From Acidovorax sp. NB1 (GTDB taxonomy: Bacteria; Pseudomonadota; Gammaproteobacteria; Burkholderiales; Burkholderiaceae_C): a stretch of 64,000 nt of DNA. Where the stretch lies: assembly GCF_005405905.1 (NCBI RefSeq), contig NZ_BJHU01000021.1, forward strand, positions 496,001 to 560,000. Direction: 5' to 3'. Made by a program: the position numbers and the translations under genes. Positions 24,500 to 33,270 of this stretch are shown here, piece by piece. The stretch's first letter is position 1. Each line of letters opens with the position of its first letter. The notes under the pieces were generated by a model, which worked only from the letters and a program-made list of their open reading frames with translations, did no database searches and was not told the origin of the DNA.

Positions 24500-26107
24500 A
24501 TGAGAAAGAACGTTCTCGCCCTGAGCATTGCTGCCCTGATTGGTGGCGCTGCATCCGCAGGTGTGGTCATCCCTACCGCTGCTGGCGCTGGCGATGCTGT
24601 TGCTAATCCCGCTGGCGGCGTCTATCCGCTCGCCACGGCGCTGAACCCCACCGTTACTGGCGTGGGTCACATCCTGACCGTGCCTTACTTCACTACGCAA
24701 GGCACCAACAAGACACTGTTGAACCTGGTCAACACCGACAACGTGAACGGCAAGGCTGTGAAGCTGCGCTACCGCGGCGCTCAGAACTCTGACGACGTGT
24801 TTGACATCACCATCTACCTGTCGCCTGGCGACGTGTGGACGGCTGAAGTGGCTGCGGCCGAAGACGGCTCTGGCATTTCCCGTCTGGTGACCAGCGACAC
24901 GTCGTGCACGCTGCCCTACAAGCAAGACATCAAGGACCTGGGCGGCAAGTTCAAGACCGACCGCGTGCGCGACGCTGACAAGGCTCAAACGCGCGAAGGC
25001 TACATCGAAATCCTGAACACGGCCGACGTGCCTCCAACGCTGGCAACTGCAACCGGCGCACTGGGCGCAACTGCCAACCCACTGTTCGCAGCAGTCAAGC
25101 ACGCCACCTCCGGCGCGACCTCTGGCACGCCTACCTGCGCAACCGCTGTGCTGGACCTGCAAGAGAACGATCTGGACACGACTGCAGCAGCCAATGCCAA
25201 CACGTGGTTCACCCGTGGTTACAACTACCCCACTGGCGGCCTGTTCGCTAACTGGACCGTTGTGAACGTGGCAGGTTTTGCTTCGTTCTCTGGCACCGCT
25301 ACCGCTGTGCGCGCTGAGAACGCCGCTGGCGCCAATGGCGTCGGCAACATCGTCTGGTTCCCACAAACCAGCGCTGCACAAGCCAACGGTGCCAACGCAA
25401 CCGTCGCTACAACCCTGTCGGCAGATCCCCTGCTGCTGGGCGGCGCTGTTCTGTCGGCTAAGTACGACTACCCAGATCTGTCCACGCCTTACACTGGTGC
25501 TGTGACTGCATCCGCACAGGCCACGAACCTGACGGCTGCCCTGGCTACGGCTGCGGTGTCTAACGAGTTCATCACCGGCAACGGCTTCTCGACCGACTGG
25601 ATTCTGTCGCAACCTACCCGCCGCTACCACGTTGCTGTGAACTACGCAGCTGCTGCTGCCAGCCGTCTGGTGTTCCGCGACCTCGCTGCAGGTACTACCA
25701 GCCTGACCTTGGGCACGGACCACTACGCTCCTGTCAACACGAAGCTCAACACTGCCAACGACATCGCTGGTACGCCAGCCGCTACGGTGGCATGCGTGGT
25801 GCCAGGCAGCCTGCGCGGCTACAACCGTGAAGAGCTGACCAAGACCACGTTCGTGATCTCGCCAGCATCGGCCCTGACGCTGTGCGGCGAAGTGAGCGTG
25901 CTGTCCTTCAACAACACCGGCGATTCCGTGGTGGGTGGCGTGCTGACGCGCTCCAACCTGAGCACGGGCACCGGCATGGCTGAAGGCTGGATGCGTGTGA
26001 ACACCCCTGGTGCTGTTGCTGCCGGTCTGCCAATCATCGGCTACTCGGCATCCAAGGTTACCGGTGCCAACCTGGGCGGCGCCTGGGCACACCGCACGGT
26101 TCGCTAA
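24500..26107 (+). CDS. Abundant secreted surface protein, candidate S-layer (NpdA-like) protein
   Basis: 535-aa protein with a classical signal peptide (MRKNVLALSIAALIGGAASA, cleavage about residue 20). The mature chain is rich in Ala, Thr, Gly, Asn and Val, has four Cys (SDTSCTLP, TPTCATAV, VACVVPG, LTLCGEV), no membrane helix and few charged residues. Codon choice is strongly biased (Lys almost only AAG, Leu CTG), as in highly expressed genes. It has its own strong terminator. A CTGGAG site precedes the chosen ATG. I recall Comamonadaceae surface-layer proteins (NpdA of Delftia and Acidovorax) of this size and composition, but cannot align them here, so S-layer is a hypothesis. A parvulin gene follows. 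Confidence 0.6.
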   Translation: MRKNVLALSIAALIGGAASAGVVIPTAAGAGDAVANPAGGVYPLATALNPTVTGVGHILTVPYFTTQGTNKTLLNLVNTDNVNGKAVKLRYRGAQNSDDVFDITIYLSPGDVWTAEVAAAEDGSGISRLVTSDTSCTLPYKQDIKDLGGKFKTDRVRDADKAQTREGYIEILNTADVPPTLATATGALGATANPLFAAVKHATSGATSGTPTCATAVLDLQENDLDTTAAANANTWFTRGYNYPTGGLFANWTVVNVAGFASFSGTATAVRAENAAGANGVGNIVWFPQTSAAQANGANATVATTLSADPLLLGGAVLSAKYDYPDLSTPYTGAVTASAQATNLTAALATAAVSNEFITGNGFSTDWILSQPTRRYHVAVNYAAAAASRLVFRDLAAGTTSLTLGTDHYAPVNTKLNTANDIAGTPAATVACVVPGSLRGYNREELTKTTFVISPASALTLCGEVSVLSFNNTGDSVVGGVLTRSNLSTGTGMAEGWMRVNTPGAVAAGLPIIGYSASKVTGANLGGAWAHRTVR

Positions 26108-26130
26108 TCTTCGGGTTAGTTAGCTTTGCA

Positions 26131-26163
26131 TAAAAAGGCGGGGAACTTTCCCCGCCTTTTTTC
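26131..26163 (+). terminator. Strong intrinsic terminator after the surface-protein gene
   Basis: AAAAAGGCGGGGAA and TTCCCCGCCTTTTTT form a near-perfect stem with a two- to four-base loop, ending in a T-run. It starts 24 bp after the stop codon and is almost symmetric, so it could also stop minus-strand transcription. Confidence 0.9.
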
Positions 26164-26203
26164 TTTCAGTGCTACAGCTTTACTCTTGTTCTTTGTTTTC
26201 ACG

Positions 26204-27160
26204 ATGATGAAGTTTTCCACTGCCCAAATCCTGCGTTCTGCTTTGTTGTGTGCCAGCACCCTGAGTGCGGCCGCTGTTGGTCATGCCACTGAAGCCAATC
26301 CCGTTTTGCTCCAAGGGGCCGGTATTGTCATCACACAAGAGCAGGTACAAGCCGATCTGCGCGCCCTGTTGCCCAACCTCCGCGCACAATTGTTGGCCGA
26401 CCCAGAGCAAATGAAGCAGTGGTTGGATACCGTCTACCTCCGCAAGGCCCTGGCTGCCGAGGCAGAGCGCCAAAAAGTGGCCGACCAGCCCGAAGTAAAG
26501 CGCCAAATACAGCAGAACCGCGAAACCATCCTGGCCAACGCCCGACTCCTCAATCTTGAGGAAGCCGCTGTCAGCCGAGCCGAGTTGCTGGAGGCCCAAG
26601 CCCGTACCGAATACCGAGGTGATAAGGACCGCTTTAACAGCCCCGCGCAAACCCTGGCCAGCCATATCCTCGTCAAGGGCAGCGACGACGCTGCCAAGAC
26701 CAAGGCACAAGAACTTTTGGCCGAACTCAAAGCAGGCGCGCGGTTTGAAGAACTGGCCCGCAAACATTCGGGCGACCCGGGCAGCGCCCTGCGCGGAGGG
26801 AGCCTGGATTGGTTTCCGGCCGGCCGCATGGTGCCGGAGTTCGACGAGGCCCTCAAGCACCTGCAGCAGCCGGGTGATCTGAGCCCGGTGGTCAAAACCC
26901 AGTTCGGCTACCACATCATTCGCCTGGATGGCCGTCGCCCCGCCGTGGCCAAGTCGTATGAGGAAGTGCGTGACGAACTCGTGGCCTCTATCGCCACCAA
27001 ACAACGCAATAAGACACGCGAGGCGGAACTGGATCGTCTGCGGAGTCTGGCACAAGGCAACCCCACTGCGCTAGACGCCTTCGTTGCCCGCGAAAAGCAG
27101 GCCGAAGCCGCGCAGTCCAAGGTTGCCGCCCCCACTGCGCCCCCCACAACCACCAAGTGA
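26204..27160 (+). CDS. Periplasmic peptidyl-prolyl isomerase, parvulin/SurA-like
   Basis: 318-aa exported isomerase. A signal peptide (MMKFSTAQILRSALLCASTL, ending around AVGHA) precedes an N-terminal helical chaperone-like part (QVQADLRALLPNLRAQLL). The parvulin domain lies at about 145-245: SHILVKGSDD, FEELARKHSGDPGSALRGG, DWFPAGRMVPEFDEAL, TQFGYHIIRLD. A C-terminal Ala/Pro tail ends the protein. The ATG at 26204 is chosen because the longer frame begins inside the terminator. Coming 96 bp after the surface-protein gene and behind its terminator, it probably folds that protein or other outer-membrane clients during export. Client identity is inference. Confidence 0.87.
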   Translation: MMKFSTAQILRSALLCASTLSAAAVGHATEANPVLLQGAGIVITQEQVQADLRALLPNLRAQLLADPEQMKQWLDTVYLRKALAAEAERQKVADQPEVKRQIQQNRETILANARLLNLEEAAVSRAELLEAQARTEYRGDKDRFNSPAQTLASHILVKGSDDAAKTKAQELLAELKAGARFEELARKHSGDPGSALRGGSLDWFPAGRMVPEFDEALKHLQQPGDLSPVVKTQFGYHIIRLDGRRPAVAKSYEEVRDELVASIATKQRNKTREAELDRLRSLAQGNPTALDAFVAREKQAEAAQSKVAAPTAPPTTTK

Positions 27161-27233
27161 ATTGCTTATGCGGGCTGGCTGCAGCGCACCAGCCCCCTCA
27201 AAGCCAGCCAGGGTTTTGTTTGCCCCCTTCCGC

Positions 27234-28034
27234 ATGCCTATTCTGATCCAGCAAGCAGCCGCACTGTGGCGTGCGCGCGCTTTGTGCTGGGTGTTGACGC
27301 AGCGCGAAATAGCGGCCCGCTATGCAGGCACCGCGCTGGGCGCGGTCTGGGCCTACGCGCAGCCGCTGCTCACGGTGGCGGCCTACTACCTGGTGTTTGA
27401 CGTTGTGTTTGCCATTCGCATGGGGGCTGGCGCCGCTACCCATGCCGCTGGCACTTACCTCATTGCTGGTATGTTGCCGTGGATGGCGTTTGCCGATGCA
27501 CTTTCACGCGGCATGGCCAGCCTGCTGGAATCCGGCCCCGTGCTGCAAAAAAATGCGTTACCACCGATGCTGTTCCCGGCCAGGGCCATAGCCGCCAGCA
27601 GCATGGTCTTCGGCCCTTTATTGCTGCTGTTGCTATTGGCCTATGCCCCCCTCCACAACTTTGCACCTGCTGCGCTAGCCTTCCCTGTGCTAATGCTGTT
27701 ACAGGTTTTGTTGTGTGTGTTGTGGGGTGCCACGCTGGCCATCTTGGCGGCTGCACTGCGCGACACCATGCAGTTCGTGGGATTTGCGCTTTCTCTGGGG
27801 GTTTTCTTGTCCCCCGTGTTGTTTCCTGCCAGCCAGTTCCCCGAGGGCTGGGCGTGGGTGCTGTGGCTCAACCCCATGACAGCCTGGGTGAGTGGCTATC
27901 AGTCGATCTTGCTTCAGGGCACATGGCCCGCATTGTCCGTTTGGGTTGGCATCGCTGCCTGGTTGGCGCTGGGGGCATTGCTGCTGAATTTGCTGCTGCG
28001 CCGCAGCCTGGATCAATTAACGGATTGGCTGTAG
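27234..28034 (+). CDS. wzm: Polysaccharide ABC exporter permease, Wzm type
   Basis: 266-aa ABC-2 family permease with about six membrane helices (for example LLTVAAYYLVFDVVF, MVFGPLLLLLLLAYA, FVGFALSLGVFLSPVLF). Together with the next gene it forms an exporter moving lipid-linked O-polysaccharide across the inner membrane. The start ATG at 27234 (MPILIQQAAALW) is chosen from family length; ATG at 27168 would add 22 residues. The stop codon abuts the ATPase start with no gap, so the two are coupled. Confidence 0.88.
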   Translation: MPILIQQAAALWRARALCWVLTQREIAARYAGTALGAVWAYAQPLLTVAAYYLVFDVVFAIRMGAGAATHAAGTYLIAGMLPWMAFADALSRGMASLLESGPVLQKNALPPMLFPARAIAASSMVFGPLLLLLLLAYAPLHNFAPAALAFPVLMLLQVLLCVLWGATLAILAAALRDTMQFVGFALSLGVFLSPVLFPASQFPEGWAWVLWLNPMTAWVSGYQSILLQGTWPALSVWVGIAAWLALGALLLNLLLRRSLDQLTDWL

Positions 28035-29309
28035 ATGCTGCTGCCTTCGGCTTCGCACAATGATTTCGCTGCCGCCCGCTCGACGACGCTGAAAGTCAAC
28101 GATTTGGGCAAGGAATACCGGGTATTCCAATCCCCTCAGCAACGGCTGTGGGCCTTGCTCAGCAACCGCCGCAATTTCACAAGCCATTGGGCTTTGCGTG
28201 GTGTTTCGCTGGAACTCAAGCGGGGGGAATGCCTGGGGCTGATCGGTGACAACGGCGCGGGAAAAAGCTCCTTGCTCAAGCTGTTGGCCGGAACAATGCA
28301 GCCATCTGAAGGCTACATCCAGCGCAAGGGCCGGGTCACGGCGATTTTGGAGTTGGGCGCAGGCTTTCACCCTGATTTCACAGGGCGCGAGAACCTGTAC
28401 TTCGGCGGTAGCTTGATTGGCATCACGACGCAGCAAATGCATCGGCTGGAGTCGGAGATCATTGCCTTTTCCGAGCTGCAGGAAGCCATCGATCGCCCGA
28501 TCAAGACTTATTCGTCTGGCATGGTGGTGCGCCTCGCTTTTGCTTTGGTGACTGCCATCGAGCCCAGTTTGCTCATCATCGATGAAGCCCTGGCCGTAGG
28601 CGACCAGCACTTCCAAAAGAAATGCGTCGAGCGCATTGAAGCCTTCCGCAACAACGGTTGCACCATTCTCTTTTGCTCGCACAGCCTCTACCACGTACAA
28701 CGCCTGTGCGACACCGCACTGTGGCTGCACGAAGGCCAACCTCGCGCGCTGGGACCTGCGCCGGAGGTGATTGCCTCTTACGAAGCGCATGTGCGAGCCC
28801 GGCAACAGACGCCGACCGAGGTGCCACAGAGCCCTGCAGATGCCATTGACGCGGCTGCAGCCGTGTTGACGCCCCCTCAGAGCAAAGCGCAGCCAGCCCA
28901 TGCGCACATCGAGTCGGTGGACCTGCCAGATGTGGTGGTGCAGCCGGATGCCTCGTGCGGCCGACTGGCTTCTCCTCACCTGCGTATCACGGTGCGGGCA
29001 CATGCACCGGTAGGCGAGCGCCCCAACATTGGTGTCATGTTGGAACAGGCGGGCGGCGGTGTTGGTATCACCACGGCAGGCACGCATGTGGACGGCGCCA
29101 GCGCGATACAGGACGAGAGTGGCGCCTGGGTAGCCACTGTTACTTTCACCGACCTGCCGTTGCACACGGGCCAGTACAGCGTGAGCGCATACCTCTTTGA
29201 TGCCATGGGGCTGGTGGTCTATGACGAGTGGAAGGATTGCGCCAGGTTTCAACATGTGTTTACGCAGTCAACGCCTGGTCTGCTGCACCTGCCGCACGTG
29301 TGGAGCTGA
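28035..29309 (+). CDS. wzt: Polysaccharide ABC exporter ATPase with C-terminal glycan-binding domain, Wzt type
   Basis: 424-aa ATPase. The Walker A motif is GDNGAGKSSLL, the signature is the Wzt-type YSSGM rather than LSGGQ, Walker B is LLIIDEALAVGD, and the switch His lies in FCSHSLYHV. Residues beyond about 285 form an extra domain with VEVDLP-like strands, HLRITVRAHAPVGERPNIG and YSVSAYLFDAMG. It resembles the Wzt C-terminal domain that recognises a modified chain end. The large methyltransferase fusion upstream could supply that modification. Translation is coupled to the permease. Confidence 0.9.
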   Translation: MLLPSASHNDFAAARSTTLKVNDLGKEYRVFQSPQQRLWALLSNRRNFTSHWALRGVSLELKRGECLGLIGDNGAGKSSLLKLLAGTMQPSEGYIQRKGRVTAILELGAGFHPDFTGRENLYFGGSLIGITTQQMHRLESEIIAFSELQEAIDRPIKTYSSGMVVRLAFALVTAIEPSLLIIDEALAVGDQHFQKKCVERIEAFRNNGCTILFCSHSLYHVQRLCDTALWLHEGQPRALGPAPEVIASYEAHVRARQQTPTEVPQSPADAIDAAAAVLTPPQSKAQPAHAHIESVDLPDVVVQPDASCGRLASPHLRITVRAHAPVGERPNIGVMLEQAGGGVGITTAGTHVDGASAIQDESGAWVATVTFTDLPLHTGQYSVSAYLFDAMGLVVYDEWKDCARFQHVFTQSTPGLLHLPHVWS

Positions 29310-29314
29310 CGCTG

Positions 29315-30226
29315 ATGCGCTCGACCTTGCATCAACGGCTGCGCACCGAACTGCGCGATTTGATCGAACTCGTGCTAGTCCCCGGGTTGGCGGCCATCCT
29401 TCCCTGGCGCTGGTGTTTCTGGCTTTTCAAGCATCTGGCGCGCGTTCAGTGGCTTTACCGGGGCGCTTGCCTGCAGGCTCTGGCCCAAGCCCAAAGGCTA
29501 GGGCAGGTGTCACCGGGTGACGAAGCACGCTGGCTAGCAACACGCCGCCTGGTCACACTGGTGGATCATGCCGACCATTACCTGGCGGTAACCCGCTCCA
29601 ACACCTTCATGCAGCGTCACATGGACGTGCAGGGGCAATGGCCCGACCCCGCCCGGGCGGGCGTGTGTGTCACGTTCCACTGGGGGGCTGGCATGTGGGC
29701 TTTACGACATGTCGGCGCCCAGGGTTTACAGGCCCATGCCTTGGTGGCCGCGATGGAAGGAACCCCGTTCGCGGGGCGGTCTGTGCTGCGGCGCTATGCC
29801 GTGGCACGCACCCGCAGCGTTGGCCAGGCACTGGGCCGTGCACCGCTGGTGGTGTCGGGTAGCCTGCGCCCCGTGGTGCAGGCACTCAGGCGCCATGAGC
29901 AGGTGTTCGCTGCGGTGGATGTGCCGGCCGATCAGGTGGACGCCAGTGCGTTGGTAACCCTGCGTGGCATGCCGGTGCGCGTGCCCAAGGGTCTGCTGCG
30001 GCTGGCAGTGGACATGCAAGTACCTGTGACCGTGTATGTGACTGGGTTCGACACACAAACGGGCAGACGGTTGCTGAAAATCGTCCAACTGGCATTGCCT
30101 GCACCAGGAAGCGATGCACAGGAGCTGGCACAAATGGTCTTTCAGCATCTGGATGACTCGCTAGCGCACAACAACGCGTTCTGGCATTTCTGGGGCGAGG
30201 CACCGCGTTTCTTTAACGGGCAGTGA
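29315..30226 (+). CDS. LpxL/HtrB-like acyltransferase family protein, atypical active site
   Basis: 303-aa protein with the length, basic character and single N-terminal hydrophobic helix (LVPGLAAILPWRWCFWLF) of the lipid A late acyltransferase family, which uses acyl-ACP to add secondary acyl chains. The catalytic His region reads FHWGAGMWALRHV. The acidic residue expected five positions after His (HX4D/E) is Met here, so normal acyltransferase chemistry is doubtful. Later segments (RGMPVRVPKGLLRLAVDMQVPV) keep the family pattern. The ATG at 29315 is 5 bp after the Wzt stop. It may have a changed substrate or be inactive. Confidence 0.65.
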   Translation: MRSTLHQRLRTELRDLIELVLVPGLAAILPWRWCFWLFKHLARVQWLYRGACLQALAQAQRLGQVSPGDEARWLATRRLVTLVDHADHYLAVTRSNTFMQRHMDVQGQWPDPARAGVCVTFHWGAGMWALRHVGAQGLQAHALVAAMEGTPFAGRSVLRRYAVARTRSVGQALGRAPLVVSGSLRPVVQALRRHEQVFAAVDVPADQVDASALVTLRGMPVRVPKGLLRLAVDMQVPVTVYVTGFDTQTGRRLLKIVQLALPAPGSDAQELAQMVFQHLDDSLAHNNAFWHFWGEAPRFFNGQ

Positions 30227-30260
30227 GCCGTTTTTCTAGAGCAGCCAGTGCGCAGCAGTC

Positions 30261-32210
30261 TCACCCCTCTGCTCGGCGTGCAATAGCCGATAGGTCGCAT
30301 TCGAGCGGGCCGGCAACCGAAGACAACACAGCACCTGACGGCCCCGGCTGCAGTCGCCACTCCAGGTCGTAGAAGATCGACCCCAAGTATTTGTGCTGGC
30401 GGGATTTCACCGCCGGGTGCGAGGCCTCACCGCCCGCGAGTTGCAGACGCCAATCAACGGCCTGCATCACTGGGTGCTCTTTCAGACAGCGCAGTGCAAC
30501 ACGCAGCAGCACGGCGTTGTCGTGAGGAGGAACGTCAATTACCAGCCCCTCTTCAAGGCGCGCAGGCGCGTAGGTCATGTAGTTGACTCGATGGTCGGTT
30601 CGCATCGCGATCACGGCTTGACCACCAAGGCCGATGCGCACTGGATCCACCGCGTAGATTGCACTGCCACCCACCCTTTGCAGCGGTTGCAGGCTCGCAG
30701 TGAATTCAAAATCTGCACGGTCATCATCGTGTGCAAAAAAGTAACCTGGGGCAGCCTTCGCACTGCTCTCCTCACAAGCGACTTCGAACGCCCGAAGATT
30801 CATGTCTTGCAACACCATGGTGCGCATCCCTGCCACTTGCCTGCTGCAGATGCCGTGGGAAACAAGGGCATCACGGACTTCGCGGAGGTATCTGTAGGTG
30901 TAGGCGGGTACCTTGTATTCCGCGAGCGCCCACGCTCGGGGGAAGAATGCACGAGACAGGCTCAGATCGTAATTCCCTTTGTTGGCAAATTGCACGTAAA
31001 GCACTAGGTGCCCCGCTACTGCAAGCACCGCCACGCCCGCGCCCACACCCAGAGACATGCGCGGCGACAGTTTTGCGCGCTCACTCCAGCGCCCCCAGCC
31101 CATGGCCGCCAGTACGGCCAGCCACGGATATATGACGTACAAATGCCAAAAGGAGCCCTGTGCCAACACTGCCATGGCGGCGACAAACCAGAGGATGGCG
31201 GACAGCAGAACCCAGCGAAATGTGAGGCTGGCAATTGCTGTGCCGCACCCCAGAATACCGCCCACCAGCATTGCGAGAAGATGAACGCCCGTCAGCTGGG
31301 CCAGACCGGGTATGGCCGGCTGTATGCCTCTGACGATGCCGTAGGGCATCAGCAATGCGTCTCTCCACTTGCCAGTATCCGACAGGCGGGTGAGCACTTC
31401 TCCGAAGCTTGTACGCTCAACGGCTGCCCCCTGGGGCTGGAGAGAGACCCATTGAGCAACGGCATCAGAGTGGACAGCCCACAATGCTGTGAGGCCGATG
31501 ATGCCCGCCACGGTGAGCAAGGTCACTTTGTCAGTTAGCACCTTGCGGTGCACGGCCACGTACATCCCCAGCCCCAACAAAAGAGGGGCGGCAGAGGGAT
31601 GCACTTGCAGGAGGACGAACACCACACAAGGAAGGGCCAACCATGCCGTGTTGCGTGACTCGATAGCCCGTACGAACAATGCAAGCCACACATTGCTCAA
31701 TGTCATCGCCAAGGCAGGGTTCCAAGCGCTATGGGCATGGACCGAGGCAAAAACTGGGAACGCAAAAACAACGTACGCCAATCCGTAGCGGGGGCCAAAA
31801 CTTCGGGACATCTCTCGCCAAAGGAAGCCAGCGGAGAGAATAAAAAGTAGCGCGAAGAAAATAAATACAGCACCTTCGCTGTCATGGATCCACAGCGGCA
31901 GGGCGAGCAGGTAGTAGAAGGCCGGTGGCAAACGGACTTGCTCACCAAACATCGGCGGACTGTCTACAGGCCAGATATGGCTGCGCACCAAATTACGGGC
32001 AACTTCCATGTCGCGGATCTGGTCTGCTCCATGAAGCGTGACATCGTAAAAGAACAACAGAATGCCCGCTAACAACACCATGATGACCAAAGCCATCACA
32101 TCGAAGAGACGATCGCGGTCTACGGGGATAGGGGGTTGCAAATGCCTGGTCACCCGAGCGAGTCCAATCGAAAGTGTTATCAAGATTGCCGATGCGAAAA
32201 CAGCGGGCAT
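30261..32210 (-). CDS. Polytopic membrane protein, GT39-like glycosyltransferase
   Basis: 649-aa protein with roughly 11-13 membrane helices up to about residue 430, then a soluble C-terminal domain of about 200 residues. The first loop has the acidic motif HGADQIRDMEVARNLV and SPPMFGEQVRLPPAFYYLLA, the pattern of PMT/ArnT-type GT-C transferases that use lipid-linked sugar donors. The soluble part has two Cys (CSRQV, EVACEE). It ends 34 bp from the convergent LpxL-like gene and lies downstream of the hydroxylase gene on the same strand. Donor and acceptor are unknown; a role in glycan modification is inferred from context. Confidence 0.68.
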   Translation of the reverse strand: MPAVFASAILITLSIGLARVTRHLQPPIPVDRDRLFDVMALVIMVLLAGILLFFYDVTLHGADQIRDMEVARNLVRSHIWPVDSPPMFGEQVRLPPAFYYLLALPLWIHDSEGAVFIFFALLFILSAGFLWREMSRSFGPRYGLAYVVFAFPVFASVHAHSAWNPALAMTLSNVWLALFVRAIESRNTAWLALPCVVFVLLQVHPSAAPLLLGLGMYVAVHRKVLTDKVTLLTVAGIIGLTALWAVHSDAVAQWVSLQPQGAAVERTSFGEVLTRLSDTGKWRDALLMPYGIVRGIQPAIPGLAQLTGVHLLAMLVGGILGCGTAIASLTFRWVLLSAILWFVAAMAVLAQGSFWHLYVIYPWLAVLAAMGWGRWSERAKLSPRMSLGVGAGVAVLAVAGHLVLYVQFANKGNYDLSLSRAFFPRAWALAEYKVPAYTYRYLREVRDALVSHGICSRQVAGMRTMVLQDMNLRAFEVACEESSAKAAPGYFFAHDDDRADFEFTASLQPLQRVGGSAIYAVDPVRIGLGGQAVIAMRTDHRVNYMTYAPARLEEGLVIDVPPHDNAVLLRVALRCLKEHPVMQAVDWRLQLAGGEASHPAVKSRQHKYLGSIFYDLEWRLQPGPSGAVLSSVAGPLECDLSAIARRAEG

Positions 32211-32357
32211 CCTGAATCTGGGATTACGCGAAGAAAATGAAAATCTGCTTGACTCAAAGCCGAAACGCCGCGCGCGCCATGGCTATTGCGAGGATTTGCA
32301 ACGCAGCATGATTGGGGTTCTCGGCATCTCTATGAAACGAATTTCCAACCCCGCTCA

Positions 32358-33191
32358 CTAGAAGCTTTTGGGCTCGCTCGGCGGCCCTGCATTTCTTCTG
32401 ATCAGCAGTATCGGCCAGGGAGCCAACAGGGCCCAACTGCGCGTGCTGCTAAGGCCTACGATACCTGTTTCGGGATAGTCATCTCGTGCTGGAATCTGGC
32501 GCGTACTGAATACGTGGTCCCACAACTGGGTGAAGACTCCAAAGTTGGTGTCATAGTGCCGCTCTTCAATGGAGTGGTGCAACCGATGGTACGCGGGCGT
32601 AATCACCAAGCGCTCCAGCATTCCAAATCGGAAAGAGACATTCCAGTGCATGAATATCCCATTGAGCACAATGAAGCCGAGAACCCACACAGGTGCGCCA
32701 TGTGCGCCACCCATCAAGATAATCAATGGCACAGTCACTATAAAGTAGCGAAAGCCTTCTTCAAGCCAATGATGGCGCCCCACACTGCTTGCAGAGACGT
32801 TGACGTCTGAGTGGTGGACCATGTGGTAACGCCAAAGCCATGGAACCTGGTGCTGCGCTCTGTGCAACCAGTAATACAGAAAATCGAAACAAGCGAGGTA
32901 AAGCAGCCACAGAGCGACTTGCTTGACCGACGTATCAGCCCATTGCCGCAATCTCAGGATGTCGGGTGGCACCTGCGCATCAAGGGTTGGCAGTACGTAA
33001 CTAAGCACGGTGCCACCAAGGGCCAAACCGAGCGGGATATAGACGCTATTAGCGATAACGGTAGGCCAATGCAGCCTTTTGCCAGGCCTCAAGACCTCCA
33101 CCGCGATAGCCCCAACCAACACTGGCCACCAAGGAACAAGGCCCGCAAGCACTGCGCGCAGATGGCCCCAAAGGTTTAAGAAGAAGTCCAT
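32358..33191 (-). CDS. Sterol desaturase / fatty-acid hydroxylase family membrane enzyme
   Basis: 277-aa integral membrane di-iron oxygenase. The histidine clusters are complete: HRAQH, HMVHHSD, and HHSIEERHYDTNFG near the C-terminal third, with several hydrophobic helices around them. Family members hydroxylate or desaturate lipid chains using O2. The ATG at 33191 is chosen; TTG at 33200 and GTG at 33194 are in-frame alternatives only 1-3 codons away. Its place in the cell-envelope gene cluster, near an LpxL-like protein, would fit hydroxylation of a lipid A or other membrane acyl chain, which is inference. Confidence 0.85.
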   Translation of the reverse strand: MDFFLNLWGHLRAVLAGLVPWWPVLVGAIAVEVLRPGKRLHWPTVIANSVYIPLGLALGGTVLSYVLPTLDAQVPPDILRLRQWADTSVKQVALWLLYLACFDFLYYWLHRAQHQVPWLWRYHMVHHSDVNVSASSVGRHHWLEEGFRYFIVTVPLIILMGGAHGAPVWVLGFIVLNGIFMHWNVSFRFGMLERLVITPAYHRLHHSIEERHYDTNFGVFTQLWDHVFSTRQIPARDDYPETGIVGLSSTRSWALLAPWPILLIRRNAGPPSEPKSF

Positions 33192-33230
33192 CACACGCAA
33201 ATATGCCGTTTCCGCCTGCTAGGCCTGCAT

Positions 33231-33257
33231 TGAATGCTATAAAATATATAGCATTCA
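33231..33257. repeat. 11-bp perfect hairpin between lipoprotein and hydroxylase genes
   Basis: TGAATGCTATA and TATAGCATTCA form a perfect stem with loop AAATA. It lies between the lipoprotein stop and the hydroxylase start, both on the minus strand. It is AT-rich without a T-run, so it is more likely a processing or binding structure than a terminator. Confidence 0.6.
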
Positions 33258-33270
33258 TGCCTGATTCAGT

